This document shows, one piece after another, positions 1 to 13,189 of a stretch of 64,000 bases of DNA. The number at the start of each line of letters is the position of its first letter. The first letter of the stretch is position 1. The notes beneath the pieces are model-generated. The model had not been told where the DNA came from. It saw only the letters and a list, made by a program, of their open reading frames with translations, and searched no databases. This stretch comes from Marvania coccoides (Eukaryota; Chlorophyta; Trebouxiophyceae; Chlorellales; Chlorellaceae): the NCBI GenBank assembly GCA_963854735.1, contig OY978104.1:744001-808000 (forward strand), read 5' to 3'. Both the position numbers and the translations under genes were made by a program.

Positions 1-3000
1 GGGTGCTGGCGTTGAGCGGCCCAGAACCCTGGCCTTGGGCGTCTACCAGCCACAGAAGCAAGTTGTATGGCACGCCCTCGCTGATGTCTCTGCAGCCGCT
101 GCTGGCCACTGAACTGGCGACGTTGCCCAGCTGGGAAAGGTTCTGCACAGAGGACGGAGAAACTTCTGCCCTCATCAGCGACAGCAGCGCCGTTCCCGGC
201 CCCGCAAGTCCCGCTAACTGTTGCCTGCTGCACCAAGCGTCCAGCCACGCCATCAGGCGCAGCTGCATTGCCCTGCCAGCATCGTCTCCCATGGCGCTTG
301 CCGGCATCGTTTTCTGATCTGCATACTGCAGTAGCAGCCCGCCACTGCAGCTGCTGCCTTTGTCTCCATTCAGCTGCTGCACAGCAGCTGCCGCCGCCGC
401 CGCCGCCAGTCGCTCAAACGCTGCCGCCGCCTCGATTCCGACCATCACGTCATCTTCATCTTCATCTTTGTTGAAATCAGATACGGTTTGAAGCTGCATC
501 TTGACCTCTAGCAGGCAGGCTCCTTCCAGCAATTGCCGTCTCAAACCGCCATCCACAGCCAAAACAGCCGCAACTTCGGCAGCAAGCTCGGCAGCTGCCC
601 CAATGCTGCATACGTATTCTCTTTGATCAGCCTCCGAGACCTCCATGTACTCGGGAGAAGAAGAGCTCTCCAACGCTTTGGCCACCGCATCTGTGAAAAT
701 AGGATCGCAGGAGGCAAAACCATCAGAGGTCACTCTTTGGCAGGCGCACAACCGCAGAAGCTCGTAGACGGCCTCCATTTGGCGGGGATTTTTCGGCATT
801 GCAGGCTTGCCACCGTGCTCCCATAAATGCGGGGGTGGCACTGCTCCAGCGTCTAGGCCAAGAGCAGCATCAAGCTGGGACGCGACCTGGTGCAGGCGCT
901 CCCTCTCAGACCATGCTGGCAGCTCCTCCGTAAAGTCTTGGATGGCAGAACGCAGCCTGGTCCACGCAAACACGATCGTTTCCATCGCCGAGCTGAGAAT
1001 GGATGGCTGCGCCGTGGAAGGATCAATGTGGATCAGATTCAGCAGCGCCCATCGTTCCTCTTGAAGGCGAAAGACCTGCGCGTGATTAAAAAAGTTGGAA
1101 GGTTTTGTATAAGTGCAAAAATGGAACACAATAAAGATGTTTCTTTAGAATTAAATTAAATCAGATGTGAAATAGAAAGAAAAGTTTAGGTGCATCTTAC
1201 TTTGTCCTCGAGCTCAATTGTCCACTCTGCATCAGCTGCAGGACCGAGCAATGTTTCCTCGCATGCCTGCATTGCTCCAAACAGGGGCCACAGCCAGTCG
1301 ACAGCGGCATGTGGCGCTGGCAGCTTGTTGCGTGATCCGGGATTGTGGAACCGCCAGCATGACAGCTGCAACAGCGTTCTGCTCGCTTCCTGAATGCCCA
1401 GGCCCGATTGAGCTGCCCCTCTTTGCACAGTCGCCGCCACGCCAACTGCTCGCCGCAGTGCCGGAAGCTTGGAGGAATCGGGATCAGCGGCAGGGAGCGG
1501 GTGCGAGAAATAGGCACTTAAGGTCTGCGCAACGTCTGAGAGCAAAGTAGTGATCATATGGCCGGTGCTCCCTGGTGCAATAGCCGTGGCCATATTTCTG
1601 CATTGGATGATGGTAGCAGTGGCCCACGTGCGATGGAAGGCCTCGCCATAGCCTCGCTCCATGAAGACTAGCAGCGCTGACCACAGGGATGCCACTGCCT
1701 CAGTAATGGCTACTGCGTCCGTTGCATCCTTCAAGCGTAAAAGTGGTTGCTGTCCTAGCAACAGCCCTTCCAACACCACCCCAGGCACCAAAGCCGTAAC
1801 TGCTAAGCCTTCACCTTCAGCCAAACGAGCCAAGACAGAGGAGAATTCAAAATCTGCCAATGATGTAGCACCACCACGCATTGCGCACAGGCCCGCCCAG
1901 CGCACAAGGGGCCCGATGTCCCGGCAAGCACCGCAAGCTGCCGAGTCTGAAGAAAATGCTTGGATGGTGAGGGCAGCAGGCCAGCGTGCAGGCTGAAACC
2001 ACGATTCAAAGCCCGGTTTCAATAAGCCTTTGGCAACTGCAGCACTCATTGCAGCCTGCGCCTCCTCCCTCGCATGCGAATCGTCGGAAGGCTGCACGTA
2101 CACATGTTGAAAAGCCATTTGAACGGCCATAGCCGCATCCAAGCCTCTTGCACACAACGCATGTACCATCGATGTCCATCTGGTAAGCTCTCTCACGGAA
2201 GGAGGCCGCCTGAGGAAAACAAGTGGAAAAAGAAAAAGGGCACGTGACAAGCAAATACGTAATAATCAATCATAACATGTCAAATGCACCCCGTCAAAAG
2301 AATAATGCGAAAGCCAGATTCTTCGACATACCTATGTCGTGAGATTGCATGCCCCCTGATTTCTGCATGAATTTTCTCCACAAAGGCAGGCAACAGGGTA
2401 CCCGGAATATTCTGAATACTAGCAATGGAAGCGAGACCATCACCAGACCGTTCGGTACCATCCATTGCAAGACCGCTCGTGCGGGTTGGCAACAAAAACA
2501 GTTCGATACCTCGGTTTCGCATTGCTCGAGAGACCTCCGCATGCTTTGGGTCGAAAGTTAAGAAAATACGGAACTCTGGGTGAGGCGCGATGATACGGGG
2601 TCCTTGGGCGCCAGTACCGCACTCGTTCAAATAAAGAACGCCATGAGGCTCCAACAGAGGGTTCAGCCTGTCCAGCACGCTTGGATTGCACAAGTTTGCA
2701 TTGTCCAAAACCACCCATCGACCCTCAATGATCGCTCTGCAACATGAGGAAAGTCAGAAATATTGATTAGGTTTTTGTGTAAATCGATTAAGCATAAGCA
2801 AATAAAACTACTTAACAAAGCAAGCAATATCATACATATCCTTTCATAATGAATGGCAAATAATTAAATTTAGATATTAATAGTAAATATAAATCGAATG
2901 TTACTTACCTTGTCAAGCTCCCGTCTACCCATTCAAATCTGCCATCCATGTTTTCACCAGCAGAAATGATAACATCCGCGAGAGCCGATGCGCGGTGTAA

Positions 3001-6000
3001 CCGCTCCGCGATCGCCCCCATCCTCTCATCATTGCGAATTTGACGATGAATTTTGTCAACTCCACAAATCACGACATTGGCAGCAGCAGCAGTAGAGCTT
3101 GAAGCTGTCTCGGCCGCTTTTGCCGCTGTCCATGACGTAGCCAAAGACCTAACATCGGCAAGACGTTCCAGGCCCGCACTTTCAACTAAAATTGCTGCCA
3201 ATTCTGCCAGCACATCATCGATATGCCCGATCAAGGAATGCCGTTTTCGTACCATGTCGACTTGCTCAAAGCCACCCAGCAAATCGGAAGTGTCGGTCCC
3301 CGCGTTTAGTGGTAGCTCCAGTAGGCTTCTCCCGCAGAGCTGGGCCAAGGTCCTCACAGCTGCAGTCTTCCCAGTGCCGGAAGGTCCCACCAGCAAACAC
3401 ATCCATCCCAATGAAATACACTTGGCAATAGACTCCAGAAGTGCGGGGGATGTTAACAATAAGGGCTCAGGCGCAGTGGCGGCGCAAAAGCTTTTGCGGT
3501 CCAGCTTTGCACAGCCAATGGTCAAGCTATCCGGGAGGAGGAGGAAGCGGGGAGACTCGTTTGCATTGCCTCCAGAAGTTGAAAAGAACTGCGCGAGCAC
3601 GTCGAGCACATGTCCACGATCCTCAGGAGTGCGCATCCGACTCACAAATAACATGTGCGCATAATGCCGCGCGATTGTCTCCTTGTCTTCCTCGTCCATG
3701 CACGCCGATGGGAAGGTGATTAACTCGCACCACCGTAGAAGGTCGCGTAAATTGAACTCAAACGGGCCTCCGATTGAGCCAAAGCTGCGGTGGTCTCTAC
3801 TGTCGCGATGAATTACGTCAAGGAAATCCACCATGCGCTGGATAAGGGCGCGCTCCAGCATCGGATATAATGTAGCAGCAATAAATAGCAAGTCGGGCCT
3901 CTGCAGCAGCTCCACATAGACTCGACTAAATCGACTCAAGAACGACTTCGGCAAGCCCTTCCGGCCTCCACCTTCTTGCAGAGGGTTCTGTGCGCCAAAT
4001 ATCCGGAAGCTCGCCGGACACTTGAAAGTCGTGTTCAGCTCAGGGATGAAGACTTCTGAACGATGGTCTAACAAAGCATTCAACCCTTCCAAGACGGTTT
4101 GGTTCGCAAGGTTTAACTCGTCGAGAAGAACCCACGCTCCCGACTTGATAGCTTGCAGCAACGGGCCATCAGACCTGCACAAAGCGTATATTTCACCATG
4201 TGAAGGAGAGGGGAGAGGGGAAAGAGAAGGCAAGATAAGGAGGAGAAGACATAATCTTACCAAGCGAAATCCCCCGGGTTCCCTCCTTCGACGGGAAGAT
4301 CTGCTCCTAGCAAATCCATCATGTCAGTCTGCTCGCTCAGATTGATGCGCACAAATCCATGGCCGAGCGCTTTGGAGATGGCTGCAATCAAGCTAGTTTT
4401 GCCGACGCCTGGGCTACCCTCTAATAAGATGGGCTTCCGCAGCTGCAAAAAGAAGAGAAGCGTGCGTGTTATTGTTTTTGGCAACTTGGAAGAACGAAGA
4501 GGCACCTGTTGTGGGCCAAATGTGCATTTGAAACTTGCCTGCATGGCTCGAATGACGCGGAACGTATTCTTTGCAGTTGTTGGCGCAGTGAACTCAAATA
4601 CAGCGCCCTTAGAATCGGCGTCCTGCACAGCATCCAGCATGAAAGGAGAAATACCCCATTTCCTCCCGGTCGCCGTAAGCTCGCCTAGAACTTGGGCGTT
4701 GTCCAAGCTTATTGCAGCAAACACATCATGCTGGACGCTCTCTGGGAGTTGGTCGACAAGAAATTGGAAGCACTTTGATCGCAATGCCAATGAAGCCTGA
4801 ATGGAAATCAAGTTACCGGTGATTATATTACGAGAAGAGGCAGAAATCGTTACTACAAGATAGACGGTCGCATTTAACCTACCTCCTCCGATAATCCTAC
4901 ACCAAGTCCTAAGCCATCGAGAAAGGCGACGTAAGCACCATGGGCGTAAGCCACATACGGGCTTGTCGACCCCGCAGTTTTGTTGGTGAACTCGATCCAA
5001 GTCAGTAAATCTCGGACAGAAAGTACATGGCGGGCAGCGGACGCAATTCTCTTGCGAAAAAATGCCCAGAACTTCAAAAGAAGCGGAGTTATGAGTTGAC
5101 GTAGCTCGTGGTCTTCTAGCCTAGTCTCCAAAATGGCCTGCAGCTCGCCCTCGTCCTCCATGGCCGGCACCCAGATTGTAGAAAATCGATTGCTGAGAGC
5201 AGGAGAGAGCTCCTTCTTGCCGTAGTCACCGCCAGGATTCATTGTGGCGATCACACGGAAGTTGGGATGCGCAATTATTACTTCGGCGCTCTCTCCGCCC
5301 TTTTCAGCGAGAGTCAGACTACGGCTCTGCTCCAGCACACTGCATTTCAAGAGTAATTTAAGAGGGTGATACGAAATAATCAGAGCTGTTTTTTATACTT
5401 GGTAAATAAAAGAGATCTGTTTACCTGTTCAACCTCTCTAGCACAGCATCCTCTGCAAGATTCAGCTCGTCGATAAGGACGATGTCGCCTTGTTTCATTG
5501 CTGCCACTAGCGGACCGTCCACCCACTCGAATGGGGCTCGATATCTCGCGAAATGCTTCGCCATCGCCTGCGAATGCAGGCGGAGTTCCTCCTGCACAGC
5601 GGCGGACGCTGCCGAGACAATGTGCGCTGTGCCGGCGACTAATTCTTGGAGTGCTGTGAGCGAGGTAGCGTTTGGCTTTTCCAGGATCTCCAGACCGCAG
5701 CTTCGAGCAGCAATATTGAAACTATTCAAGCTGTTATACAGCATGGAAAGCGCTTGGTCACGGCTGCGGTTTGGACGGTAGCCTCCGAGGAAGTCTGAGG
5801 TCTCGGTGTGCTGGTTGCAGTTGATGATGCGCAAGGTCTGCCCTCTGGCATATGACGCCAGCTGGCAAACGGATGTTTTCCCAAGGCCCGTTTCCCCGAC
5901 TAGCAAGGCGGGCTCCAGATTCCGCAGGCATCTATCCAAAAGCCAGTACATCCTGCGGAAGGTGTGTGTCCACACGAGCCTGCCCACCCCCATCGAAGCC

Positions 6001-9000
6001 GAGTCCTCCTCTTTCACGGCGGGCTTCTCTACGCGGCTGTAGAGTGCTTCCATGTCGATCTAAATATAGTGAGAAAAGTGAGAAATAGTAAAGGGTCACT
6101 AAGCAGTAAACCAATAATCAAGCATATTACGAACGCACCTTGGTGTTCAATAACTTTTCCAGCACTTGGCGGACGGTGTTGCGTTCATCTTCGCTGCGAA
6201 GCCGCTCTCCGAGCACAGCAAAGCCATCTTCGGCAAGCTGTTGATACCCAACAGCTCCTCGCCCAGCCCATCGGAACAGATCCCTAGGGGTAATGAAGCC
6301 GTGCCTGCCTGCAAAGACGTTGCTCATCGCGCGCTGCCGCTGAAGCTCTCGCTGGACGTTGACCAATTTTGCTGCGTAACTTGGGGCGATGGAGCATCGC
6401 TTTTCCAAGATGACAGGTAGCTCATTGTCGGGGATGTCTTCGACATGCAGCTCCAGAAATCGAGAGCGGAAGGCCCTGCTCAGAGTTTTGCGGCCTGCAT
6501 ACAAGCCAGGCGGATTCTGCGTAGCAAACAGCATGAAATGAGGGTGCGGCTTCACCACTTCTTGCAACTCCGGGACGAAGAGCTCTCGATTGTCGTCCAA
6601 AAGCCTGCAATTATTCATTAAGATGTTTTAATGATATGAGCTGCAGGAACTAACAACTAATTTATTATAACTTGCCTATTGAGTGCCTCCAGTACCTCGG
6701 TAGGCGCCAAGTTGAGCTCATCCAGAACAATCCAGTGCCCGTGTCGTACAGCTTGTACAAGCAAGCCCTCTTGAAATATGAGCCGCCCGTGCTCATCGCT
6801 AATGAACGTCCCCAAATACTCTTGCAAATCCGTTTGCTCGTGGTTGTTGATGCGAATGAAATGATGCCCTGTCTGCGCTGCTAGGTAGGCAACGAGGGAG
6901 GTCTTGCCGCTGGAGGTAGGACCTTGCAGCAAGATGGGGTATTTGCGCAGAAGGACAGCGCGCGCAAGGTTGCGCAGATGCTGCGAGACTGCTGGTGTGG
7001 TGACAAAGACGCCGCCCTTGCCATCGTCCTCCCTACTTTCTGCAACAGGCACCTGGCCGACTTCGACCCAATAGTGCTCGAAAAGCACGCAATTCTCAGC
7101 GGGGGCTGACGGTACGGCATTTAGCAGGGCCTTCAAACTCGTACCCTTGCCCACCAAGTGTTGCTGCATCAGTTGCTCTAGGAGTGGGGTGCACATTGGG
7201 TCTAGCTGAGTGAGGAAAGACATGGCGAAGCCATCGTACAGCGCACGCTGCAAGCCATAAACTGCGCTAGTCCTTGCTGCATATTCCAGTGCCCGCGACA
7301 GCGTGCGAAGGTTGTAAGTCGGCTTGTGGCCCGCGCCATCTTGAAGGCTCGTGTCCTGTTTGCAAGGGGAAAAATGTAGGAAAAAAATAATGATGGTTAT
7401 TATATAGATTATTTATTTAAGCTGAAAAAAATTAACCCAAGGCGAAAAATGAAATGAAATGGTGCTGCAACTTACCGCCGCATCCTTGACCGCGACATAA
7501 AAGTCTACAACGGAATCGACGGGGGCAGACATCGAGACTGGGAGGAGATGGCCCGCCACGATAGCTGCGAAGTCCTCCCGGTGCCGCGGCTCTCCCACCC
7601 AGATTTCAGTGAACCGATTTCTGAGGGAACCGGGGAGGTCACGCTTTCCCGCATCTGTTGCTGGATTCATTGCAGCAAACAGCCGAAAGCTTGGGTGCTT
7701 GGCTACCATGTCAACATCGCCTCGCTCCGCGACAGTGATCCCGCCACCGTCGTCTTCCAGCAGGCCAGAGATGCGCTCTAGTGCTTCAGCAGGAGCCAGA
7801 TTGACTTCGTCCAAAAGTATCCACCATCCTTGGCGCACCGCATCCAAGAGTGCGCCTTCGAAGAAAGCAAAAGCGAAGCCTCCCTCGGCAGCCAGTGCGG
7901 TGGCCTCAGCAGCGTCAACCTGCGCCACAAACGCTTTCCATTCCGCCCCAAGCCCGGCTTCCAGCGTTGCGACAGCACGGCGAGGCTTCTTGGATGCGTC
8001 ACTGGTTTCCTCACGCGCTACAGGAGCAGGCCCCTCTGCTGCTCCTCCTGCAGCCACCATCCCCGTCTTTTGCACCGCAGTTCTGAATGCCTTGACAAGC
8101 TGCCGCCACCGCCGCTTCGTTGCCAGCTTCACCACTCGATCGAGAAACTCGTCGTTGTTGCCCCGTTGCCAGGTGCGGCGCACTAGGTCGACAAACGGCT
8201 GGAGCAGCCTCACCACCGAATCCGCTGGCTGCAGCGGCCTAAACCCGCCAATTAGATCCGAAGAATCGGTTTGTTGACTAAGATTCACTACCACCAGCTT
8301 GGCTCCGACCTGAGACGCAATCTCCTGCACCAGAGTCGTCTTTCCCGTCCCGGTCTCGCCCACCAAAAGAACCGGCTCTGCATTCGCCGCTGCCACAGCC
8401 ACCCGCTCCAAATGGCGCATAGCGTGGCCCGTGCGAGCAAACCGAGAGCTGGCCTGCATTTGATTGCTGCTCTGTAGCAGCGGCAGCGCGGCACGGCCCA
8501 CGAGAAGGCGGTTTGCCTCCACGGTTGCCGTCGGCTTGGCTAGCTGGGCATAGTGCTCAGCAAACGAAGCTGGCACCGCCCAAATGGCCGCCAATGCCGC
8601 CAAAAGCTTGTCTGCTACATCATGCCGGCTCAGACCCGCGCACAAGCAGTCTGCCGCCTCTGCGAACGCCGCCTCTCGCAGCGCCACCGGCACATCTGCA
8701 ACCTGGGCCTCGAAGTCTCCCACGGAGGGCCGCAGACACCGCGCGATGAGCGGCGAATGCAGCGTCACCATACGTCTAGCCCATTTAAGCACGTCTCTGA
8801 AGCTGAAGAACCGCCCCAAGGCAGCTTCCCCCGGACGCAGACCTGCAGCAGCCAGTGCCCGCGTGACTCGCTCAGCTGTGGCCGCATCCTCCAAGTCTGC
8901 CGCGGTGGCTGCGCGCTGGCGAGTGGCCACCTGCACCAGAGCCACACTGGCCATCGCATGCGGCACCAAGGGGCCCACTGAGGGAAACAGGCGGGCGACA

Positions 9001-10627
9001 ATGTCTGCTTGCTCTGCCGCTGCTGCCGGCTCCATGCGCACGGAATGGAAAAGCCCTCCCAGCAGGTCTTTAACCGCAGCGGAGGAGCCGTAGACTCCCG
9101 CTCCTAGGGCCCCAGGGTCTGAAGTTACAGTGCAAATGAGCTGAAAGCCCTGCGCTGCTGCCAGCTCCTCCCCACGGGACGGCACATGCAGCACCCGCCG
9201 CTCCAGCAGCGGCAGCAGAGTGGCGAGCACTTCTGGCGACGCCAGATTGATGTCTTCGATGACCACCCAGCTGCCGCGGGTCACGCCTTGCGTCAGCAGC
9301 CCCGGCTGCCACACGAACTCGCCAGGCTTGGACGCGCACACATAGGCACCCAGCAGCGTTTTTGAGTCGGTCTGGTCGTCAAGGTGGATGTGCACCATGT
9401 CGGCGGCATTGCCCGTGACAGCTGCCAGATGCGCTATGAGCGCAGACTTGCCGCTGCTGGGCGCTCCTTCCACGAGCAGCGCCGACCTCAGGCACAGCCC
9501 CAGCGCGCACGCCGCCATGTTGCGCCGCATGGAGGGCGTGAGCACCAGGTCGTGGACGCTCAAGGAGGCGACTGGCGCAGTGTCGCGGCGGGGCAGGTCC
9601 AGGCCGCACACGTTTGTGTATTTGGAGGGCGGGGGCAAGGGCCAGCCGTGGCACCCATCTCCCGCTTCTGCGTGCTTGCGTTTGCGGCTAGGGCTGACCG
9701 TTATAGGCTCCTGCGCTGTTCGGGCCGCTCGATTGCCGGTGCCTAGCGCTGCTGCCTGCTCTGCCGCCATAGAAGCACACGCGTTTTGCCACCGCAGTGC
9801 CGTCGAGGCAACTTCGTCCGTAGACATCAGGCGCTGCAGCAGAGGCCCCGACACGGTGTCTCTTCCTCCTAGAACCAGCCCCAGGCTATGGGCGCCGCAC
9901 CAGCGCACGTCCGGATCCGGGTGAGACAGCAGCGGCAGCAGCTCCGGCCACTGCCACATCTGCTGGAGATCCCTGCTCTCCTGCAACCCCCACAATGTAC
10001 ACCGCGCCAGAATGGTGGGGGTAAGTCCAGCAGAAAGAGGCTGCGGCGCTCCACCTTTGTCAAAGAGCGAGCTGAATGGGCCAGGAGCACTGCGAAAATA
10101 CTGCACCACCTCCCTGCATGCGGAGAAAAAAATGGGTAAGTATATACGTGGTGTAATACAGAAAGAAGGTAACAAATGCGTTGATGCTCTTACGGCTGCG
10201 TGTGAGGTGCAAGGAGCATGATTTGCACCAAAGCAGCTGCCACAACAGCGGGGGGCTGGCCAGCAGCGCTGCCGCCCGCCCCGGCCGCCTCGTCCACCAG
10301 CGATGCAACGACGGCCAGCAGGGCGGGTCGGCATATCGTGGCGGTGGGGAGGGTCAGTTCAGGAGATAGGAGAAGCGCCTGCAAGGCTCTCAGCAGCGCT
10401 TGGGGGTCGTCGCCCTGCAAAATATTCGAAGAGATCGTCAAAGTGAGCTAATCTCTCAAGTGTTAACACTATTTGAGAAAGGAAGAATTGCAAGCACGCT
10501 GCAAAAAGCTGCGTACCTCGTCTGCCAACGCCTGCTTGAGCAGAGGCTCCTCTCCAGCTGCCGAACATCGAGTGCAGAGGCGGCGCAGGGCGTCGCGATA
10601 ATTCACTGTTGTCGGCTCGAACGCCAT
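1..10627 (-). CDS. MDN1: Midasin, N-terminal part with six AAA ATPase modules (partial)
   Basis: Dynein-like AAA ATPase that strips assembly factors from pre-60S ribosomes in the nucleus. I model 13 exons: 10627-10517, 10414-10194, 10113-7476, 7355-6676, 6604-6139, 6059-5425, 5339-4883, 4796-4539, 4442-4261, 4174-2909, 2736-2332, 2209-1201 and 1075-1 (open at the window edge). All junctions keep frame, giving about 3,134 residues. Six Walker A motifs are visible: GAPSSGKS (about residue 325), GETGTGKT (695), GPTSSGKT (1135), GETGLGKT (1426), GSPGVGKT (1830) and GPSGTGKT (2145). Walker B is DELNLA or DEVNLA in AAA2-AAA5, EDINLA in AAA1 and the degenerate DNANLC in AAA6; the last is also typical of yeast Rea1. 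The start is the first ATG in exon 1 (MAFEPTT). The linker, D/E-rich region and MIDAS domain lie outside the window. Introns 4 and 8 have GC donors. Confidence 0.96.
4443..4538 (-). other. GC-AG intron 8 of midasin, 96 bp, stop-free
   Basis: The donor is CAG|GCAAGT and the acceptor TTTTTGCAG. The length is a multiple of three and there is no in-frame stop, so retention would add 32 residues just before the AAA5 Walker A. Removal joins RAMQ to LRKPILLEG, which is the usual midasin spacing. Confidence 0.8.
6605..6675 (-). other. GC-AG intron 4 of midasin
   Basis: The donor reads AG|GCAAGT on the minus strand and the acceptor is TTGCAG. Splicing at 6676/6604 joins ...LNR to LLDDNREL, the conserved region after the AAA3 Walker B, without a frame change. 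No GT donor near this position does so. Confidence 0.85.
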
Positions 10628-11420
10628 TGCTAAAATTAAAAAGCCGCTTCTAAGAACTGTGTTTGCAGCCAATTACCCGAATTTTGTTTTTTTGAATTAA
10701 ATTAAATTTATAAAGTTTATGAAGAATTTTAATGCATGCGAGCTTGATTCACTGCAAGGAAGCTTCAACTGCCGATGTGATTTTTAATCAATGTGAAAAT
10801 TATATTGAAGGATCGGGGAGTGAAAAACATTGCAATTTGATGACGACCAGTATTGAAGCTTTTATTTATTTGTTTGTTTAAATGCTGTAGTGAGCTAACA
10901 ACGAATTAATGCCACCTCACATCGTTCCTTTTCAGAGGGAACCCTTGTTGTTTGAGATTTATAATAAATTATAGAATTTTTAATTTTAATTTCAACAAGT
11001 TTTTGTGGCCTCTTCCTGGGCAGTCCTCATTATGTTCATGTCAATTCCCCCACCAAGGTTCGTATTGGTTTTAAAACGGCGCTTTGGAACAGGCGTTCAG
11101 GCTTCTCTCGACTTCTGGTTGATTTGTTTTGTTTTTTTCTGCTAAGCTAAACTCCGATTTTTCACAACAAATGGCTCCGAAACTCTTACAGGAGAACTGT
11201 ACAACAGCTATTGAGGCGCAGTCGCGAGCAGCTTGGCAGTAAACGCCTTCGTCCATTTTTTGTGAGGTAACAGCAAAACCTGTTCTCGTTTTCATGCATG
11301 CCACCTGAGCTCTTTTCTCTGAGCTCTTTTCGGGGCAACTTCCCATAAGAACTGATTTCAATGAGATTGGCTTTAATTTGGGTTCGTTCTTACCCTTTTT
11401 TCTTCCTTCCTCCAACCTCA
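10628..11420. other. Midasin upstream region, no gene seen
   Basis: AT-rich sequence upstream of the midasin start, probably holding its promoter. I see no convincing reading frame. The stretch just before 11421 is pyrimidine-rich and ends CCTCAG, which looks like a 3' splice site placed exactly where the first foldback arm begins. Confidence 0.5.
11060..11225 (+). repeat. Diverged dispersed repeat
   Basis: This stretch resembles 15630-15735 (and its palindromic mate). Shared blocks include GGCGCTTTGG, a T-run, GGCTCCGAAACTCT and ACAGC. It is probably a decayed copy of the same mobile sequence; I cannot define its ends. Confidence 0.4.
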
Positions 11421-12510
11421 GGCGAAGATCGACGTGGGGGCCCTACTCCGGGGCACCGGGGCGGTTTCTCACGCGACACTGCTGCTGGCGGTGAACAACC
11501 TGTTCACCAGGGACAAACAAAGTCTCGACGTCCTCCTGTCGACTGCGGAAGCGCTGGAGGCGTCTTCCTGCCTAGACAAGGGGGCCAAGGGGGGGTACAA
11601 GAAAGACCGGCTTGCAGGGCATCACCTCTACGCCACTCGCATGGGGCTACAGTACCCAGGCGGGGAGGAGGCGGCCGTGGCCAAGTTCTTGGAGCGATGC
11701 ACCGAGATGCTGAAGAGGCTGGACCCCGACAAGCCAGACCTCAAGCTCACGCCTCCCCGGAAGAAGGTTTTGTTGGAGGTCTTCCCCGTGCTGGTGGGCT
11801 TTTACGTTGGGGACGGCATCGCGGACCAGGCAGCCTTCGCCAGCAACCCAGAGGATTACTCTGACGGGTTGAAGGCGAAGATGAAGCTGTTTGGCGATGA
11901 GTTCGGACTGCACGTCGAGAAGACAACCGTGCAGGAGGCGACGCAGCAGCCTTTGGTGGTGACAGGTTTGTCATCCACCTCGTGCGTCCCCGCCTCCTGC
12001 ACGGTTGTCTTCTCGACGTGCAGTCCGAACTCATCGCCAAACAGCTTCATCTTCGCCTTCAACCCGTCAGAGTAATCCTCTGGGTTGCTGGCGAAGGCTG
12101 CCTGGTCCGCGATGCCGTCCCCAACGTAAAAGCCCACCAGCACGGGGAAGACCTCCAGCAAAACCTTCTTCCGGGGAGGCGTGAGCTTGAGGTCTGGCTT
12201 GTCGGGGTCCAGCCTCTTCAGCATCTCGGTGCATCGCTCCAAGAACTTGGCCACGGCCGCCTCCTCCCCGCCTGGGTACTGTAGCCCCATGCGAGTGGCG
12301 TAGAGGTGATGCCCTGCAAGCCGGTCCTTCTTGTACCCCCCCTTGGCCCCCTTGTCTAGGCAGGAAGACGCCTCCAGCGCTTCCGCAGTCGACAGGAGGA
12401 CGTCGAGACTTTGTTTGTCCCTGGTGAACAGGTTGATCACCGCCAGCAGCAATGAGGAGCGAGAAACCGCCCCGGTGCCCCGGAGTGGGGCCCCCACGTC
12501 GATCTTCGCC
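11421..12510. repeat. Foldback 1: 520-bp inverted repeat arms, 50-bp spacer
   Basis: Arms 11421-11940 and 11991-12510 are reverse complements with only a handful of differences (clustered around the GCGGTTTCTC block), separated by 11941-11990. The right arm is the coding copy of the minus-strand reading frame; the left arm repeats it on the plus strand. Confidence 0.9.
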
Positions 12511-13189
12511 ACGAGGATGGCCCCGGCGGCGCCTTCCTCCAAAGCAGGGTCGCCTCCCCCGTCGTCCGCAGTGCTGCCCTCGGCTTCATCGCCAGCCGCG
12601 CCTGGCGCTGCGCTGGAGAAGTTCTTGCAGTTCTTCTCAGCGCGGCGCAGCGCTGTGGTTTCTGGCCAGCGGCACACCTGGAGTGTCCACCAAACCCGCA
12701 ATAGAGGCGCAAACCCTGGTGGCACAGCCAGGCGGCAAGGCCACGGCCGCGGTGCTGCTGCAACGGGGCGACATGGTCACCAACGGCCTTACCGGCCAAC
12801 CGGTGAAGCTCACCCGCGTGGAGCACGGGAGGATGGACGCCGGTGACGTGGTGGCGCTGCGCCGCGCCTGGCGCTGCCTTTGAGAACTCCTTGCAGTTCT
12901 TCTCAGCGTGGCGCAGCGCCACCACGTCACCGGCATCTATCCTCCCGTGCTCCACGCGGGTGAGCTTCACCGGTTGGCCGGTAAGGCCGTTGGTGACCAT
13001 GTCGCCCCGTTGCAGCAGCACCGCGGCCGTGGCCTTGCCGCCTGGCTGTGCCACCAGGGTTTGCGCCTCTATTGCGGGTTTGGTGGACACTCCAGGTGTG
13101 CCGCTGGCCAGAAACCACAGCGCCACCTCTGCCGCATTGTCAATTGACAGCAGCGGCAAGGTGGAAAGTGGACGTCTCCCAAAGTGCAC
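11991..13189 (-). pseudogene. Unknown protein gene disrupted by inverted duplications
   Basis: Read on the minus strand from 13189, a frame (MHFGRRPLST...) runs through 12910. A stretch containing AEKNC and APGAA follows. The frame is then interrupted by an inverted copy (12863-12650) of its own first part. After a second copy of the AEKNC/APGAA stretch (12650-12598), it resumes with an acidic region (DEAEGSTADDGGGD) and a helical, lysine-rich domain (KQSLDVLLSTAEALEASS, LERCTEMLKRLDPDKPD) ending near 11991. I recognise no family. The two stretches read as parts of one protein once the inverted insert is ignored. It may be a host gene or part of a mobile element. Confidence 0.45.
12650..13123. 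repeat. Foldback 2: 214-bp inverted arms, 46-bp spacer
   Basis: Arms 12650-12863 and 12910-13123 are near-identical reverse complements. A direct repeat of about 52 bp (12598-12650 and 12863-12915, sharing CTTGCAGTTCTTCTCAGCG) flanks the left arm. The order is therefore direct repeat, arm, direct repeat, inverted arm, the pattern expected from template switching. Confidence 0.88.
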
